NCBI GenBank assembly: GCA_037178625.1
Contig: CM074141.1
Coordinates: 1,860,001 to 1,924,000, forward strand
Direction: 5' to 3'
DNA: 64,000 nucleotides
Origin: Skeletonema tropicum
Lineage: Eukaryota; Bacillariophyta; Thalassiosirophyceae; Thalassiosirales; Thalassiosiraceae
In this document: piece after piece, positions 41,126-52,325 of the stretch
How the letters are laid out: every line of letters starts with the position of its first letter
How positions within the stretch are numbered: position 1 is the stretch's first letter
Made by a program: the position numbers and the translations under genes
The notes under the pieces: generated by a model
Seen by the model: only the letters and a program-made list of their open reading frames with translations
What the model was told of the DNA's origin: nothing
Database searches by the model: none

Positions 41126-42064
41126 TCATAGGAGGTTCGCCCCATGCCTCTTGCACAACCCTCCCTTCTTCACAATGTTCGTACAACCCTCAGTGCTGCA
41201 AATTTTGAGCTTAGCTCCATGCTTCCTACAAACTCCTCCATTGACAACGATATTCGTGCATCCTTCACTACTGCACTGTTTATGCTTTGCACCGTGTTTG
41301 ATGCACACTCCCCCCTTTTGTTGTTTGTTGGTACACCCTTCAATCTTACAAACCCTAGTCTTGGCCCCATGCCTCTGACAAACTCCATTATTTTGAACGT
41401 AGTTCGTGCACCCCTCATGACTGCATCGTTTGACCTTTGCCCCATGCCTCATACACACTCCCTCATTGACCACTTGGTTAGTACACCCTTCCACACTACA
41501 AATCTTTTTCCGAATGCCACCATGCTTCGTGCAAAGCCCCGCCAACATGGCCTGATTGGTACAATCCGGCATGGTACAAATTGGGACCTTGGCTCCATGC
41601 CTGATACACAAACCTCCGATTCTAACTTGATTGGTACATCCCTCGGCACTGCAGAGTTTCTTTTTCCCACCGTGAGCTGTACACAATCCTCCCCTCTGTG
41701 GATACTTCGTGCACCCTTCGAAGGAGCATTGGGGCTTTTTTCTTGGACCCGCCTTCTTCTTCTTTGTTTTTTTATTAGGCTGATCATCATCATCATCATC
41801 ATCATTTTTGGACGACTGGTCACGCTGCTTCTTCCTCTTTTTTGATTTTTGTTCCACATTATTATTTTTTGTTGGTGGGTCACCATTATCATCGGGGACA
41901 ACGGCGGAGGATTCATTCTCCTCCAACGGTGGTAGTGGTGGTGGTGGAGGAGGAAGAAGTGCTGCTGGATCCTCCACTACTTCTTCTTCCTTCACTTCCA
42001 CCTCCACCTCTTCATCCTGCTTGACCGATCCGGAATCTTTCTCCACGTCCTCCTTGGATGACAT
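41126..42064 (-). CDS. Cysteine-repeat protein, eight divergent repeats, acidic N terminus
   Basis: 312 residues from ATG 42064. The N terminus is highly acidic (EEVEVEVKEEEVVED), then poly-Pro, then a Lys-rich stretch (KTKKKKAGPRKK), unlike the other members. Eight repeats follow, more varied than in the 39041 copy: CSFEGCTKYPQRGGLCTAHG, CTMPDCTNQAMLAGLCTKHG, CKIEGCTNKQQKGGVCIKHG and others, all with Cys, Cys, Cys, His retained. The divergence and the different N terminus make this an older paralog. It faces the 39041 gene tail to tail and may share a promoter region with the secreted protein gene at 42804. Confidence 0.88.
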   Translation of the reverse strand: MSSKEDVEKDSGSVKQDEEVEVEVKEEEVVEDPAALLPPPPPPLPPLEENESSAVVPDDNGDPPTKNNNVEQKSKKRKKQRDQSSKNDDDDDDDQPNKKTKKKKAGPRKKPQCSFEGCTKYPQRGGLCTAHGGKKKLCSAEGCTNQVRIGGLCIRHGAKVPICTMPDCTNQAMLAGLCTKHGGIRKKICSVEGCTNQVVNEGVCMRHGAKVKRCSHEGCTNYVQNNGVCQRHGAKTRVCKIEGCTNKQQKGGVCIKHGAKHKQCSSEGCTNIVVNGGVCRKHGAKLKICSTEGCTNIVKKGGLCKRHGANLL

Positions 42065-42803
42065 GATTAGCCTTGATCGTGCGGTGCGGTGATAAGAGTA
42101 GATGCCGTGTACGTTTACCGTTTACGTTTTTATCACATGACACGAATTATTTGGCTACACACGCACGCGATTCTGTGGCTGCGTTTATTTCGGCTGGACC
42201 GGAGATGTTGCGAAAGCAGTCATCAGTCATTTTTTATTGATGACAAGGCATCACGAGCGGGCGGTCAGATTTGCAGATTATCGACCGAAGCACGATCTAG
42301 CACAGCCCTTTCACGAATCTCGTTCGCCAGAAAGGGCTGAGGTAGGGCTCAGGTGAAACAAACGAAGAAGAGGCGCTGCAAAGTGCTGCAAAACGGCAAT
42401 TCAGAAAGAATCGTGCAATATGTACCTTCAATTAAATGCCATCGATTAATGCCATCGACCGATAAGTACCCCCATGCCAGCCAGCAGCCTCGGAAGTATA
42501 CCAACTATCCGACGCTACTAACTGAACGATTGAATTCTACATTAAGGTGAGTCGCTTTTTTCTGTGCTGCAGCGCGAATGAATTATTACAGTTGCATAAC
42601 AATTGTGCACGGACGACAGAATCTCCCCCTCCGCAATTACACTATTATTATTCATTCATTATTGTGCTCACATCTTCTATTATAATTACTCCTTTTATCC
42701 GACAAAAATTCAACCGCATTAAACAACTAATGCAAAAACGTCCATAGTGCTCCACCCCACACACGAACCAAAAAGTCCACACGAATAATAATTAACAATT
42801 ACG
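42065..42803. promoter_or_regulatory. Divergent intergenic region between two genes
   Basis: 740 bp lying between the start of the minus-strand cysteine-repeat gene and the start of the plus-strand Pro-Ser gene, so promoters of both should be here. No specific element could be fixed. Confidence 0.35.
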
Positions 42804-45800
42804 ATGACACCTAAAACATATATGTGTCTACGTCTGCTTCTCGTGGCCATTGCCGTATTATCAACGCCGGCATCATCCCAAACGCCAACTCAATCACCTA
42901 CAGCAGGACCGTCGCTATCGCTACAGCCGTCTGCTCAGCCATCATCAAATCCGTCATCAGAACCGTCTGCATCTGCACAGCCGTCTTCTGCTCCTTCATC
43001 AGTGCCTTCGGCTTCGGCTCAACCGTCATCAATGCCATCATCACAACCTTCTGCGGATCCGTCGTCAATGCCTTCTGCTGATCCTTCATCAATACCTTCT
43101 GCTCAACCGTCTTTGTCTTCACAACCTTCTGTTGAGCCGAGTTTGTCTCCCTCCAAAAGTGCTCAGCCATCGAGTCAGCCATCGTTGAGTCCATCATTGT
43201 CTATTAAACCGTCGTCAGAACCGTCATCAATGCCATCGTCTCAACCTAGTAGCGAGCCGTCGTCTATGCCTTCATCTCAACCCTCGTCAGAGCCTTCTGG
43301 ACAACCTTCAGCTGAGCCGAGTTTGTCTCCGTCTAAAAGTGTGGAGCCGTCGAGTGAGCCATCTTCAATGCCATCATTGTCTATCAATCCCACGTCCGAG
43401 CCGTCATCATTGCCTTCCAGTCAACCTTCATCTACGCCAAGTTTGTCTCCCTCAAAAAGTGTGGAGCCGTCGAGTGGGCCGTCTTCAAAGCCATCATTGT
43501 CTATCAATCCCACGTCAGAGCCGTCATCAATACCTTCCAGTCAACCTTCAGCTGAGCCAAGTTTGTCTCCCTCTAAAAGTGTGGAGCCGTCGAGTGAGCC
43601 ATCTTCAAAGCCATCATTGTCTATCAATCCCACGTCAGAGCCGTCATCAATACCTTCCAGTCAACCTTCAGCTGAGCCAAGTTTGTCTCCCTCCAAAAGT
43701 GTTGAGCCGTCAAGTCAACCCTCTTTGCAGCCATCATCGTCAATTTATCCCTCCTCCGACCCATCATCAATGCCATCGTCTCAACCTTCAGCTGAGCCAA
43801 GTTTGTCTCCCTCTAAAAGTGTGGAGCCGTCGAGTGAGCCGTCTTCAAAGCCATCATTGTCTATCAATCCCACGTCCGAGCCGTCATCAATACCATCCAG
43901 TCAACCTTCAGCCGAGCCAAGTTTGTCTCCCTCCAAAAGTGTTGAGCCGTCGAGTGAGCCGTCTTCAAAGCCATCATTGTCTATCAATCCCACGTCAGAG
44001 CCGTCATCAATACCTTCCAGTCAACCTTCAGCCGAGCCAAGTTTGTCTCCCTCCAAAAGTGTTGAGCCGTCAAGTCAACCCTCTTTGCAGCCATCATCGT
44101 CAATTTATCCCTCCTCCGACCCATCATCAATGCCATCGTCTCAACCTAGTAGCGATCCCTCGTCAATGCCTTCATCTCAACCGTCTTCAATGCCTTCTGG
44201 ACAACCTTCAGCTGAGCCGAGTTTGTCTCCGTCCAAAAGTATGGAGCCGTCGAGTGAGCCATCTTCAATGCCATCTTTGTCTATCAATCCCACGTCCGAG
44301 CCATCATCAATACCTTCCAGTCAACCTTCAGCTGAGCCAAGTTTGTCTCCCTCCAAAAGTGTTGAGCCGTCAAGTCAACCCTCTTTGCAGCCATCATCGT
44401 CAATTTATCCCTCCTCCGACCCATCATCAATGCCATCGTCTCAACCTTCAGCTGAGCCGAGTTTGTCTCCCTCTAAAAGTGTGGAGCCGTCGAGTGAGCC
44501 ATCTTCAAAGCCATCATTGTCTATCAATCCCACGTCAGAGCCGTCATCAATGCCATCGTCTCAACCTTCAGCTGAGCCGAGTTTGTCTCCCTCTAAAAGT
44601 GTGGAGCCGTCGAGTGAGCCATCTTCAAAGCCATCATTGTCTATCAATCCCACGTCCGAGCCGTCATCAATACCATCCAGTCAACCTTCATCTGAGCCGA
44701 GTTTGTCTCCCTCCAAAAGTGTTGAGCCGTCGAGTGAGCCGTCTTCAAAGCCATCATTGTCTATCAATCCCACGTCAGAGCCGTCATCAATACCTTCCAG
44801 TCAACCTTCAGCCGAGCCAAGTTTGTCTCCCTCCAAAAGTGTTGAGCCGTCAAGTCAACCCTCTTTGCAGCCATCATCGTCAATTTATCCCTCCTCCGAC
44901 CCATCATCAATGCCATCGTCTCAACCTAGTAGCGATCCCTCGTCAATGCCTTCATCTCAACCGTCTTCAATGCCTTCTGGACAACCTTCAGCTGAGCCGA
45001 GTTTGTCTCCGTCCAAAAGTATGGAGCCGTCGAGTGAGCCATCTTCAATGCCATCTTTGTCTATCAATCCCACGTCCGAGCCATCATCAATACCTTCCAG
45101 TCAACCTTCAGCTGAGCCAAGTTTGTCTCCCTCCAAAAGTGTTGAGCCGTCAAGTCAACCCTCTTTGCAGCCATCATCGTCAATTTATCCCTCCTCCGAC
45201 CCATCATCAATGCCATCGTCTCAACCTAGTAGCGATCCCTCGTCAATGCCTTCATCTCAACCGTCTTCAATGCCTTCTGGACAACCTTCAGCTGAGCCGA
45301 GTTTGTCTCCGTCCAAAAGTATGGAGCCGTCGAGTGAGCCATCTTCAATGCCATCTTTGTCTATCAATCCCACGTCCGAGCCATCATCAATACCTTCCAG
45401 TCAACCTTCAGCTGAGCCAAGTTTGTCTCCCTCAAAAAGTGTTGAGCCGTCAAGTGAGCCGTCTTCAAAGCCATCATTGTCTATCAATCCCACGTCACAG
45501 CCGTCATCAATACCTTCCAGTCAACCAAGTAGTGAGCCGTCGTCAAATCCTTCTTCGATTCCATCCGCAGAACCATCTTCACAACCTTCAGCTACGCCAA
45601 GTTTGTCTCCCTCAAAAAGTGTTGAGCCGTCAAGTCAGCCCTCTTTGAAGCCATCATCGTCTATCAGTCCCTCCACCGACCCGTCATCAATGCCATCGTC
45701 TCAACCTAGTAGCGAGCCGTCGTCAATGCCTTCATCTCAACCGTCTTCAATGCCTTCTGGACAACCTTCAGCTGAGCCGAGTTTGTCTCCCTCCAAGAGT

Positions 45801-48800
45801 GTGGAGCCGTCGAGTGAGCCGTCTTCAAAGCCATCATTGTCTACCAATCCCACGTCCGAGCCGTCATCGATACCTTCCAGTCAACCAAGTAGTGAGCCGT
45901 CGTCAGATCCTTCTTCGATTCCATCCGCAGAACCGTCTTCACAACCTTCAGCTGAGCCAAGCTTGTCCCCCTCCAAAAGTGTGCAACCTAGTATCGAGCC
46001 ATCTTCAACGCCATCATTGTCTATCAATCCCACATCAGAACCGTCATCGATACCTTCCAGTCAACCTAGTAGCGAGCCATCGTCAATGCCTTCTTCTCAA
46101 CCCTCTTCAGAGCCTTCTGGACAACCTTCAGCTAAGCCGTCGTCAATGCCATCTTCTCAACCCTCCTCGGAGCCCTCTTCACAGCCTTCTTCAGAACCGA
46201 GTTTGTCTCCATCCAAAAGTGCTCAGCCATCGAGTCAGCCGTCGCAGAGTCCATCGTTGTCTACAAATCCTACGTCACAGCCGTCATCAATACCTTCCAG
46301 CCAACCTAGTAGCGAGCCATCATCAATGCCTTCGTCGCAACCCTCCTCTGAGCCCTCTGGACAACCTTCAGCTCAGCCGAGTTTGTCCCCCTCCAAAAGT
46401 GTGCAACCTAGTGGCGAGCCATCTTCAACGCCATCATTGTCTATCAATCCCACATCAGAACCGTCATCGATACCTTCCAGTCAACCTAGTAGCGAGCCAT
46501 CGTCAATGCCATCTTCTCAACCCTCCTCTGAGCCTTCATCTCAACCTTCAGCTGATCCGAGTTTGTCTCCCTCTATAAGTGCGCAGCCATCAAGTCAGCC
46601 GTCGTTGAGTCCATCATTTTCGACAAATCCAACATCCGAACCGTCATCAATCCCATCCAGTCAACCTAGTAGCGAGCCTTCGTCACAACCTTCGTCGCAA
46701 CCTTCTTCTCAGCCTTCTTCGGAGCCTTCATCTCAACCTAGTAGTGAGCCGTCAAGCCAGCCCTCCTCGGAGCCTTCATCTCAACCTAGTAGCGAGCCTT
46801 CAAGCCAGCCCTCTTCACAACCCTCCTCGGAGCCTTCCTCTCAGCCTAGTAGCAAGCCTTCCTCGGAGCCTTCTTCACAACCATCGTCAGAACCGAGTTT
46901 GTCTCCCTCTAAAAGTGCGCAGCCATCAAGTCAGCCGTCGTTGATTCCATCGTCGTCTACAAATCCCACGTCGGAACCGTCATCAATCCCATCCAGCCAA
47001 CCTAGTAGCGAGCCGTCGTCTATGCCTTCGTCGCAACCTTCTTCTCAGCCTTCGTCTATGCCTTCATCTCAACCTAGTAGTGAGCCGTCAAGCCAGCCCT
47101 CTTCTGAACCTTCATCTCAACCTAGTAGCGAGCCGTCAAGTCAGCCCTCTTCACAACCATCGTCAGAACCGAGTTTGTCTCCCTCTAAAAGTGCGCAGCC
47201 ATCAAGTCAGCCGTCGTTGATTCCATCGTGGTCTACAAATCCCACGTCTGAACCGTCATCAATCCCATCTAGCCAACCTAGTAGCGAGCCGTCGTCTATG
47301 CCTTCATCTCAACCTTCATCAGAACCTTCCTCGGAGCCATCTTCTCAACCTAGTAGTGAGCCGTCAAGCCAGCCCTCCTCGGAGCCTTCATCTCAACCTA
47401 GTAGCGAGCCGTCAAGTCAGCCCTCTTCACAACCGTCTTCAGAACCGAGTTTGTCTCCCTCTAAAAGTGCGCAGCCATCAAGTCAGCCGTCGTTGATTCC
47501 ATCGTGGTCTACAAATCCCACGTCGGAACCGTCATCAATCCCATCTAGCCAACCTAGTAGCGAGCCGTCGTCTATGCCTTCATCTCAACCTTCATCAGAA
47601 CCTTCCTCGGAGCCATCTTCTCAACCTAGTAGTGAGCCGTCAAGCCAGCCCTCCTCGGAGCCTTCATCTCAACCTAGTAGCGAGCCGTCAAGTCAGCCCT
47701 CTTCACAACCGTCTTCAGAACCGAGTTTGTCTCCCTCTAAAAGTGCGCAGCCATCAAGTCAGCCGTCGTTGATTCCATCGTGGTCTACAAATCCCACGTC
47801 GGAACCGTCATCAATCCCATCTAGCCAACCTAGTAGCGAGCCGTCGTCTATGCCTTCATCTCAACCTTCCTCTCAGCCGTCGTCTATGCCTTCATCTCAA
47901 CCTTCCTCTCAGCCGTCGTCTATGCCTTCATCTCAACCTTCCTCTCAGCCGTCGTCTATGCCTTCATCTCAACCTTCCTCTCAGCCTTCGTCGGAGCCTT
48001 CATCTCAACCTAGTAGCGAGCCGTCAAGCCAGCCCTCTTCTGAGCCCTCCTCACAACCCTCCTCGGAGCCTTCCTCTCAACCTAGTAGCGAGCCATCGTC
48101 TCAACCTTCTAGTGAGCCATCAAGTCAACCTAGTAGCGAGCCATCAAGTCAGCCCTCTTCGGAGCCTTCTTCAGAGCCATCACTTGAACCTAGTATAAGC
48201 ACACAACCTTCTTCTCAGCCATCGCTTGAACCAAGTATTAGCACACAACCTTCATCAGAACCTTCGTCTGAGCCTTCTTCAGAGCCGTCTTCGGAACCTT
48301 CATCTCAACCTAGTAGTGAGCCTTCGTCCGAGCCGTCTTCGGAACCATCATCTGAGCCGTCGTATCAACCTAGTCTTAGCACAATGCCGTCGTGCTCGCC
48401 TTCCTCAGCGCCAACTGAGTCACCTTCTAAGCCTTTTGGGGTTAATATGTTCTACGCTGTCTGGTCAAAAGGGTTTGAGGGATGCAGGTGAGTCTAATGT
48501 CCATTCCCACTCTGTTTGAGTACGTTTGAAGAAATTTCTGTGTGCTTAGATTCTCATAATCCTGACATCTTTTTAATACCAATTAGGAACGATGGCGATG
48601 AACCAGATTACATGGCTGCAGATCCTACAGATTGGCTTTCTAGCTCAATGGAAGCTTGCTGTAAGAAATTCTTTTCGGGGTACTTGTACGATACTTGCAT
48701 GGGAAGATATCCTCCAGACCATGATGATTGTAACTTTATGCTATTTTACCCTGACTGGGATGGTTCAAACAAGGGTTGCATTGATGACGGCCAGGAACCC

Positions 48801-49265
48801 TACTATATGCTGAGCAATCACCAATATTTCCTGTCAAATTCAAGAGAAGAATGCTGCGAAAAGTTTTATAAATGGGATTTCTATACATGCACAGGGACGC
48901 TGCCAGAGTCAGTGTCTGGCAAATATTATCCCAAGTGGACAAGTACAAGTTCTACTTGCCTTAATGACGATGAGGTCCCAAAATATATGCTCAATGATCA
49001 AGGGTATTATCTGTCTACTACGCTCCAGAAATGTTGTGAAAGACACTTCTTCTGGGACGTCAACAAGTGTATGGGCACCTCAAATGTGGGTTCACAAGAG
49101 TGGTATGCTGATTACAATGCCATGACATGTGTCCAAGACTGTGAGGGAGCACCGCCGTGTGGGGGTATTGGGGAGACTTGGGATGAGTTCTTCAAGGATA
49201 AAAATGAATGCTGTGAGAAGAAAATGTGGTATGATGTGAAAAATTGCCGTACCAGGTCTGTATAG
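42804..49265 (+). CDS. Giant secreted Pro-Ser repeat protein with four C-terminal cysteine modules
   Basis: Exon 1 42804-48487, intron 48488-48586 (99 nt, GTGAGT to AATTAG), exon 2 48587-49265; joined frame 2,120 residues. The signal peptide ([19 protein letters not shown], ending SSQ) points to secretion. Residues about 30-1875 are PSSxPS repeats; in the first half the unit is 40 residues ([20 protein letters not shown] and on), in the second half shorter [10 protein letters not shown] runs. The C-terminal 245 residues hold four related modules: [20 protein letters not shown], then YML, then CCEKFYKW and a final Cys. The last one is diverged (CEGAPPCGG). Such Ser/Pro rods are usually heavily glycosylated or phosphorylated stalks; the modules could anchor to cell wall or silica. 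This is inference. An alternative exon layout is unlikely as phases match. Confidence 0.85.
43140..48370. repeat. Coding satellite of the Pro-Ser protein (120-bp units, then shorter)
   Basis: From about 43320 to 45960 GTTTGTCTCC recurs at spacing of 120 bp or multiples of 60. A longer unit (about 300 bp, containing the [20 protein letters not shown] variant) is repeated at about 44100, 44880 and 45180. After 46560 the units are irregular [10 protein letters not shown] runs with a block of about 240 bp repeated at about 47160, 47450 and 47720. Confidence 0.85.
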
Positions 49266-50233
49266 AAGGTATATATGTGTACATGTCATGTTAATTAGGA
49301 TTTGCAGGGAGAGAAAGCATATCATCAATTTGTATAGAACATAAAATACTCTCCCTCTCTCAGCTCTCAAAGCCAAATCCAAATCTTGAGTCACCTCTCT
49401 TTACTCTTTTCACTTTCCTCTCAATCTCCTCCAAACCTAAACCTAAACATAGCTACAACTACAGAAAATCTTCCATTCCAATTACAATTACAGTCCACAC
49501 ATCTGGCAAGAATGATTAGTACGATGATAGAAGCATATTGAACTTTGCCCCTCGGGAGGTCGAAACGATGTACTTATCGCTGATAGAGAATGAATGGTTT
49601 GTTGTTGTTGGCTTGATCTTGATGTTGATGGCAACGTGGGTAAGTACCCTCAATGCTAATGTTGAACACAACATTGCCGCAACAGAGCGTGCAACAGTGC
49701 AGTCTTTTACAAGTCATCAATCATTCTGTGTCATTCCTGCTCTACCATACCTCTGCTAATGCTAAGTAGTTAATCCACTCATGTGGAAATACTGGGTCTA
49801 TTATTTGATTGAACGGCCTGATAAACGTGCGCATGGGAGCTCCTATCATTGTATTGCCATAAATCACCATCTACTTTAAGCCAAATGTGTGCATCTCGGG
49901 ATATGTGATTCAAGAGAGTCTTCAGAAGAAAATATCAAGAGATGCACACAGTTTGGTCAATTTTGGGTGTGTAGAGTATCATTACTACGGCAATATAATC
50001 CCATGGTTTCGGTCGATTTTGCCCCCCCTACCTGAGAGTGACGTTGTACGTGGGTCGTAGGCCGTAGGCCGTGGGCAATTGGCCACCTCACCAAAAAAAT
50101 TCACAAAAATCAACTCTGACAATGAGATTCTTTGGCCATACATATTCATAGCATAGCGACTCTAGCTCTAATCATTGATACAACAAGTAGGCAATTTGAA
50201 CAGTGTGTATAGAAAGCTCATCTTCTTAGCACT
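49266..50233. other. Intergenic, with a possible small membrane peptide start
   Basis: No clear gene. From ATG 49568 a 63-residue frame has a hydrophobic helix (WFVVVGLILMLMATW) directly followed by a donor-like GTAAGT at 49639; it could be a first exon whose partner is not seen. A small inverted pair TGTGTGCATCTC/GAGATGCACACA lies at about 49884-49961. Confidence 0.35.
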
Positions 50234-52255
50234 ATGCCATCGCTACTATCAATCAGCAGAGGTGCACCGCCATCCTCAACCATCCTACGACGTCATCTCG
50301 TCAAGAAATCCACATTTGATGCGTCATCCACTCATCGTCACAGCATGGCAATGATGTACTCTCATCGACTCAGAGCTACCACTGCCTACAATGGTGGCCA
50401 AAAATATTTATCTCTGTCGGATATATCATTTCGTCGACACAGACAATCCACAGTAGTATCTCCGGTTGCTACCAGAAGTAAGAGTGCGGCAGCTAGGAGG
50501 GATGACTCACTATCGAAACGAATACAGTCATCGTTGTCAACATCATCATCATCCTCGTCTACAAACTACAGTAAGGGCAGCACCAAGCAATCATCTCAAG
50601 ATACAAAGAATTCAAGTAACAACATCAAGAATAATAAGAAAGAGCAAAACGTAGCAGACTGGCGAGCATGGTTCAGTTCCACCGAATACGATGATCCATG
50701 GAGTCCCTATCGTCCACTCCCCTCAACGCAGTTGCAACAACATTCATCCAATACAAATAATAGTCAAAATGTCGTGAATACTATAATCACCAACTACAAT
50801 GATTGGGAGAGGCGTCGTCATGGCATGAATTTGGTACCTCTTTCATTTCTTCACTTGAATGATAATGATGTCTCTCATCAATTCGACTCGGCTGATATCC
50901 ATCACCACCACAACAATAACAACACAACTCAACTCCACCACCTCCAAAAACGTACCCAATGGATTGACACACAAACACGCTTTACAATCCAAATGTTACA
51001 TGATTTACATGATAGTGGGATACGACGGCAGATGGACCGTCCGACGGTAGAGCGGTGTCATCGTATGATTGGACGGTTGTTGAGTTTGACTCCACGGGAT
51101 GGCAATGTTTTCACAATTGTAAAAGATGGCGGTGGTGGTGATGAAACTAATAGTATTGGTGTTGGGGATGGGAGGAGTGGTACTGTTGGTAATGGGGGTG
51201 GAAGGAATGATGGGAGTGAACAAGAAGTGACAGTCCAAATTACCGGTGCAGCACAACGGGGGAATGCAATATTGGAACGTATGGAGAAGTGTAGTCCTGC
51301 GATTCTTCCACAATTGAGAATTTGGCAGAGGCAGCAGCAACAACGGCAGTGGCGGAAGCAGGGTAGTGATGGGGGTGGATTTGACTTTTCGTCGTTGGAG
51401 CAGCCAGCAATTGAATCTGCATCATCGGTCATAGACTTTCATGCCGCCAAGGTGCCAAAGCATCTATTAAAAACCAAACAAGCTATACCCACACCAACAC
51501 GGGCAATCTACAACATGGTATTACTACTGTACGCAAAGGAGGCTGGATCGAGGTATGTAGCCGAACAAGCAGAAGATGTTGTATGGGGTATGATTGTGCG
51601 TGGGTTGCAATTGGAAGAGTTTCACAAGTCACATGAAGATGACATTGACGAGGGTACAAAGATTGATAATGAGGAAATGTCTACACCATTGTTTCCAAAT
51701 ACACAAAATTGGAATTGTGTGTTGCAAAGTTGGTCAAATAGTACCGATCCCAATCGAGCATTTTTTGCGTATTCCTTCTTTAAATCTTGGATGGAATGGA
51801 ATGAGAGTAGAGGCGGGGAGGTGGATGAAAGTTGTGACTTGCAATCATTTCATTGGATGTTGAGGGCATGTGTGGTGGACGAATTTACAGTGTTGGATGA
51901 TGAAGGTGAAGGTAATACTTCCGCCACAAGTGAGAAATTACTGTTACAACGTGCCAAGGAGATTGGATCACGTGTGGCAATTGGTATTTGGAGAGACATG
52001 CGGACGTGGAGAAATGAAAACAATCAAGTTACGTTGACTTCGGATACGTATGAGCATCTGTTACGCGCACTGGGTCAAACGACGGATCGTTCGAGGGGAT
52101 TGTTGGCAGCGGTGGCAGCAGTATTTCAAAGTTGCCGAAATGATGGTATGGAGACGAAAGAAATTACTGAACTTGTTCGAGGTGTTATGACAGAGTCTCA
52201 ATTTCAGAAGATGTTGCGTAATGAGAGAACGTCAGCTACTTCTTCAAAAAGCTGA
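50234..52255 (+). CDS. PPR-like, putative organelle-targeted protein
   Basis: 673 residues from ATG 50234. The N terminus is rich in Ser, Arg and His with few acidic residues (MPSLLSISRGAPPSSTILRR), as in mitochondrial or plastid presequences. Asn-, His- and Gln-runs follow. In the second half helical repeats resemble pentatricopeptide units: PTPTRAIYNMVLLLYAKEAG, PNTQNWNCVLQSWSN, TSDTYEHLLRALGQT. PPR proteins bind organellar RNA, but the number of convincing repeats is small (about four) and no other domain is seen. The Gly-rich stretch at about 300-330 (GGGGDETN, GNGGGRNDG) is low complexity. No intron is needed. Confidence 0.7.
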   Translation: MPSLLSISRGAPPSSTILRRHLVKKSTFDASSTHRHSMAMMYSHRLRATTAYNGGQKYLSLSDISFRRHRQSTVVSPVATRSKSAAARRDDSLSKRIQSSLSTSSSSSSTNYSKGSTKQSSQDTKNSSNNIKNNKKEQNVADWRAWFSSTEYDDPWSPYRPLPSTQLQQHSSNTNNSQNVVNTIITNYNDWERRRHGMNLVPLSFLHLNDNDVSHQFDSADIHHHHNNNNTTQLHHLQKRTQWIDTQTRFTIQMLHDLHDSGIRRQMDRPTVERCHRMIGRLLSLTPRDGNVFTIVKDGGGGDETNSIGVGDGRSGTVGNGGGRNDGSEQEVTVQITGAAQRGNAILERMEKCSPAILPQLRIWQRQQQQRQWRKQGSDGGGFDFSSLEQPAIESASSVIDFHAAKVPKHLLKTKQAIPTPTRAIYNMVLLLYAKEAGSRYVAEQAEDVVWGMIVRGLQLEEFHKSHEDDIDEGTKIDNEEMSTPLFPNTQNWNCVLQSWSNSTDPNRAFFAYSFFKSWMEWNESRGGEVDESCDLQSFHWMLRACVVDEFTVLDDEGEGNTSATSEKLLLQRAKEIGSRVAIGIWRDMRTWRNENNQVTLTSDTYEHLLRALGQTTDRSRGLLAAVAAVFQSCRNDGMETKEITELVRGVMTESQFQKMLRNERTSATSSKS

Positions 52256-52325
52256 ATAGTGGGATATTAAATATTATTGAAGCAACGCCTTAACATTTAT
52301 TATATATTCCCTATATTGAGTCAGC

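Noticed and set aside
41144..41845. 233-residue plus-strand frame
   Set aside because: Antisense of the cysteine-repeat gene; the repeat pattern is mirrored.
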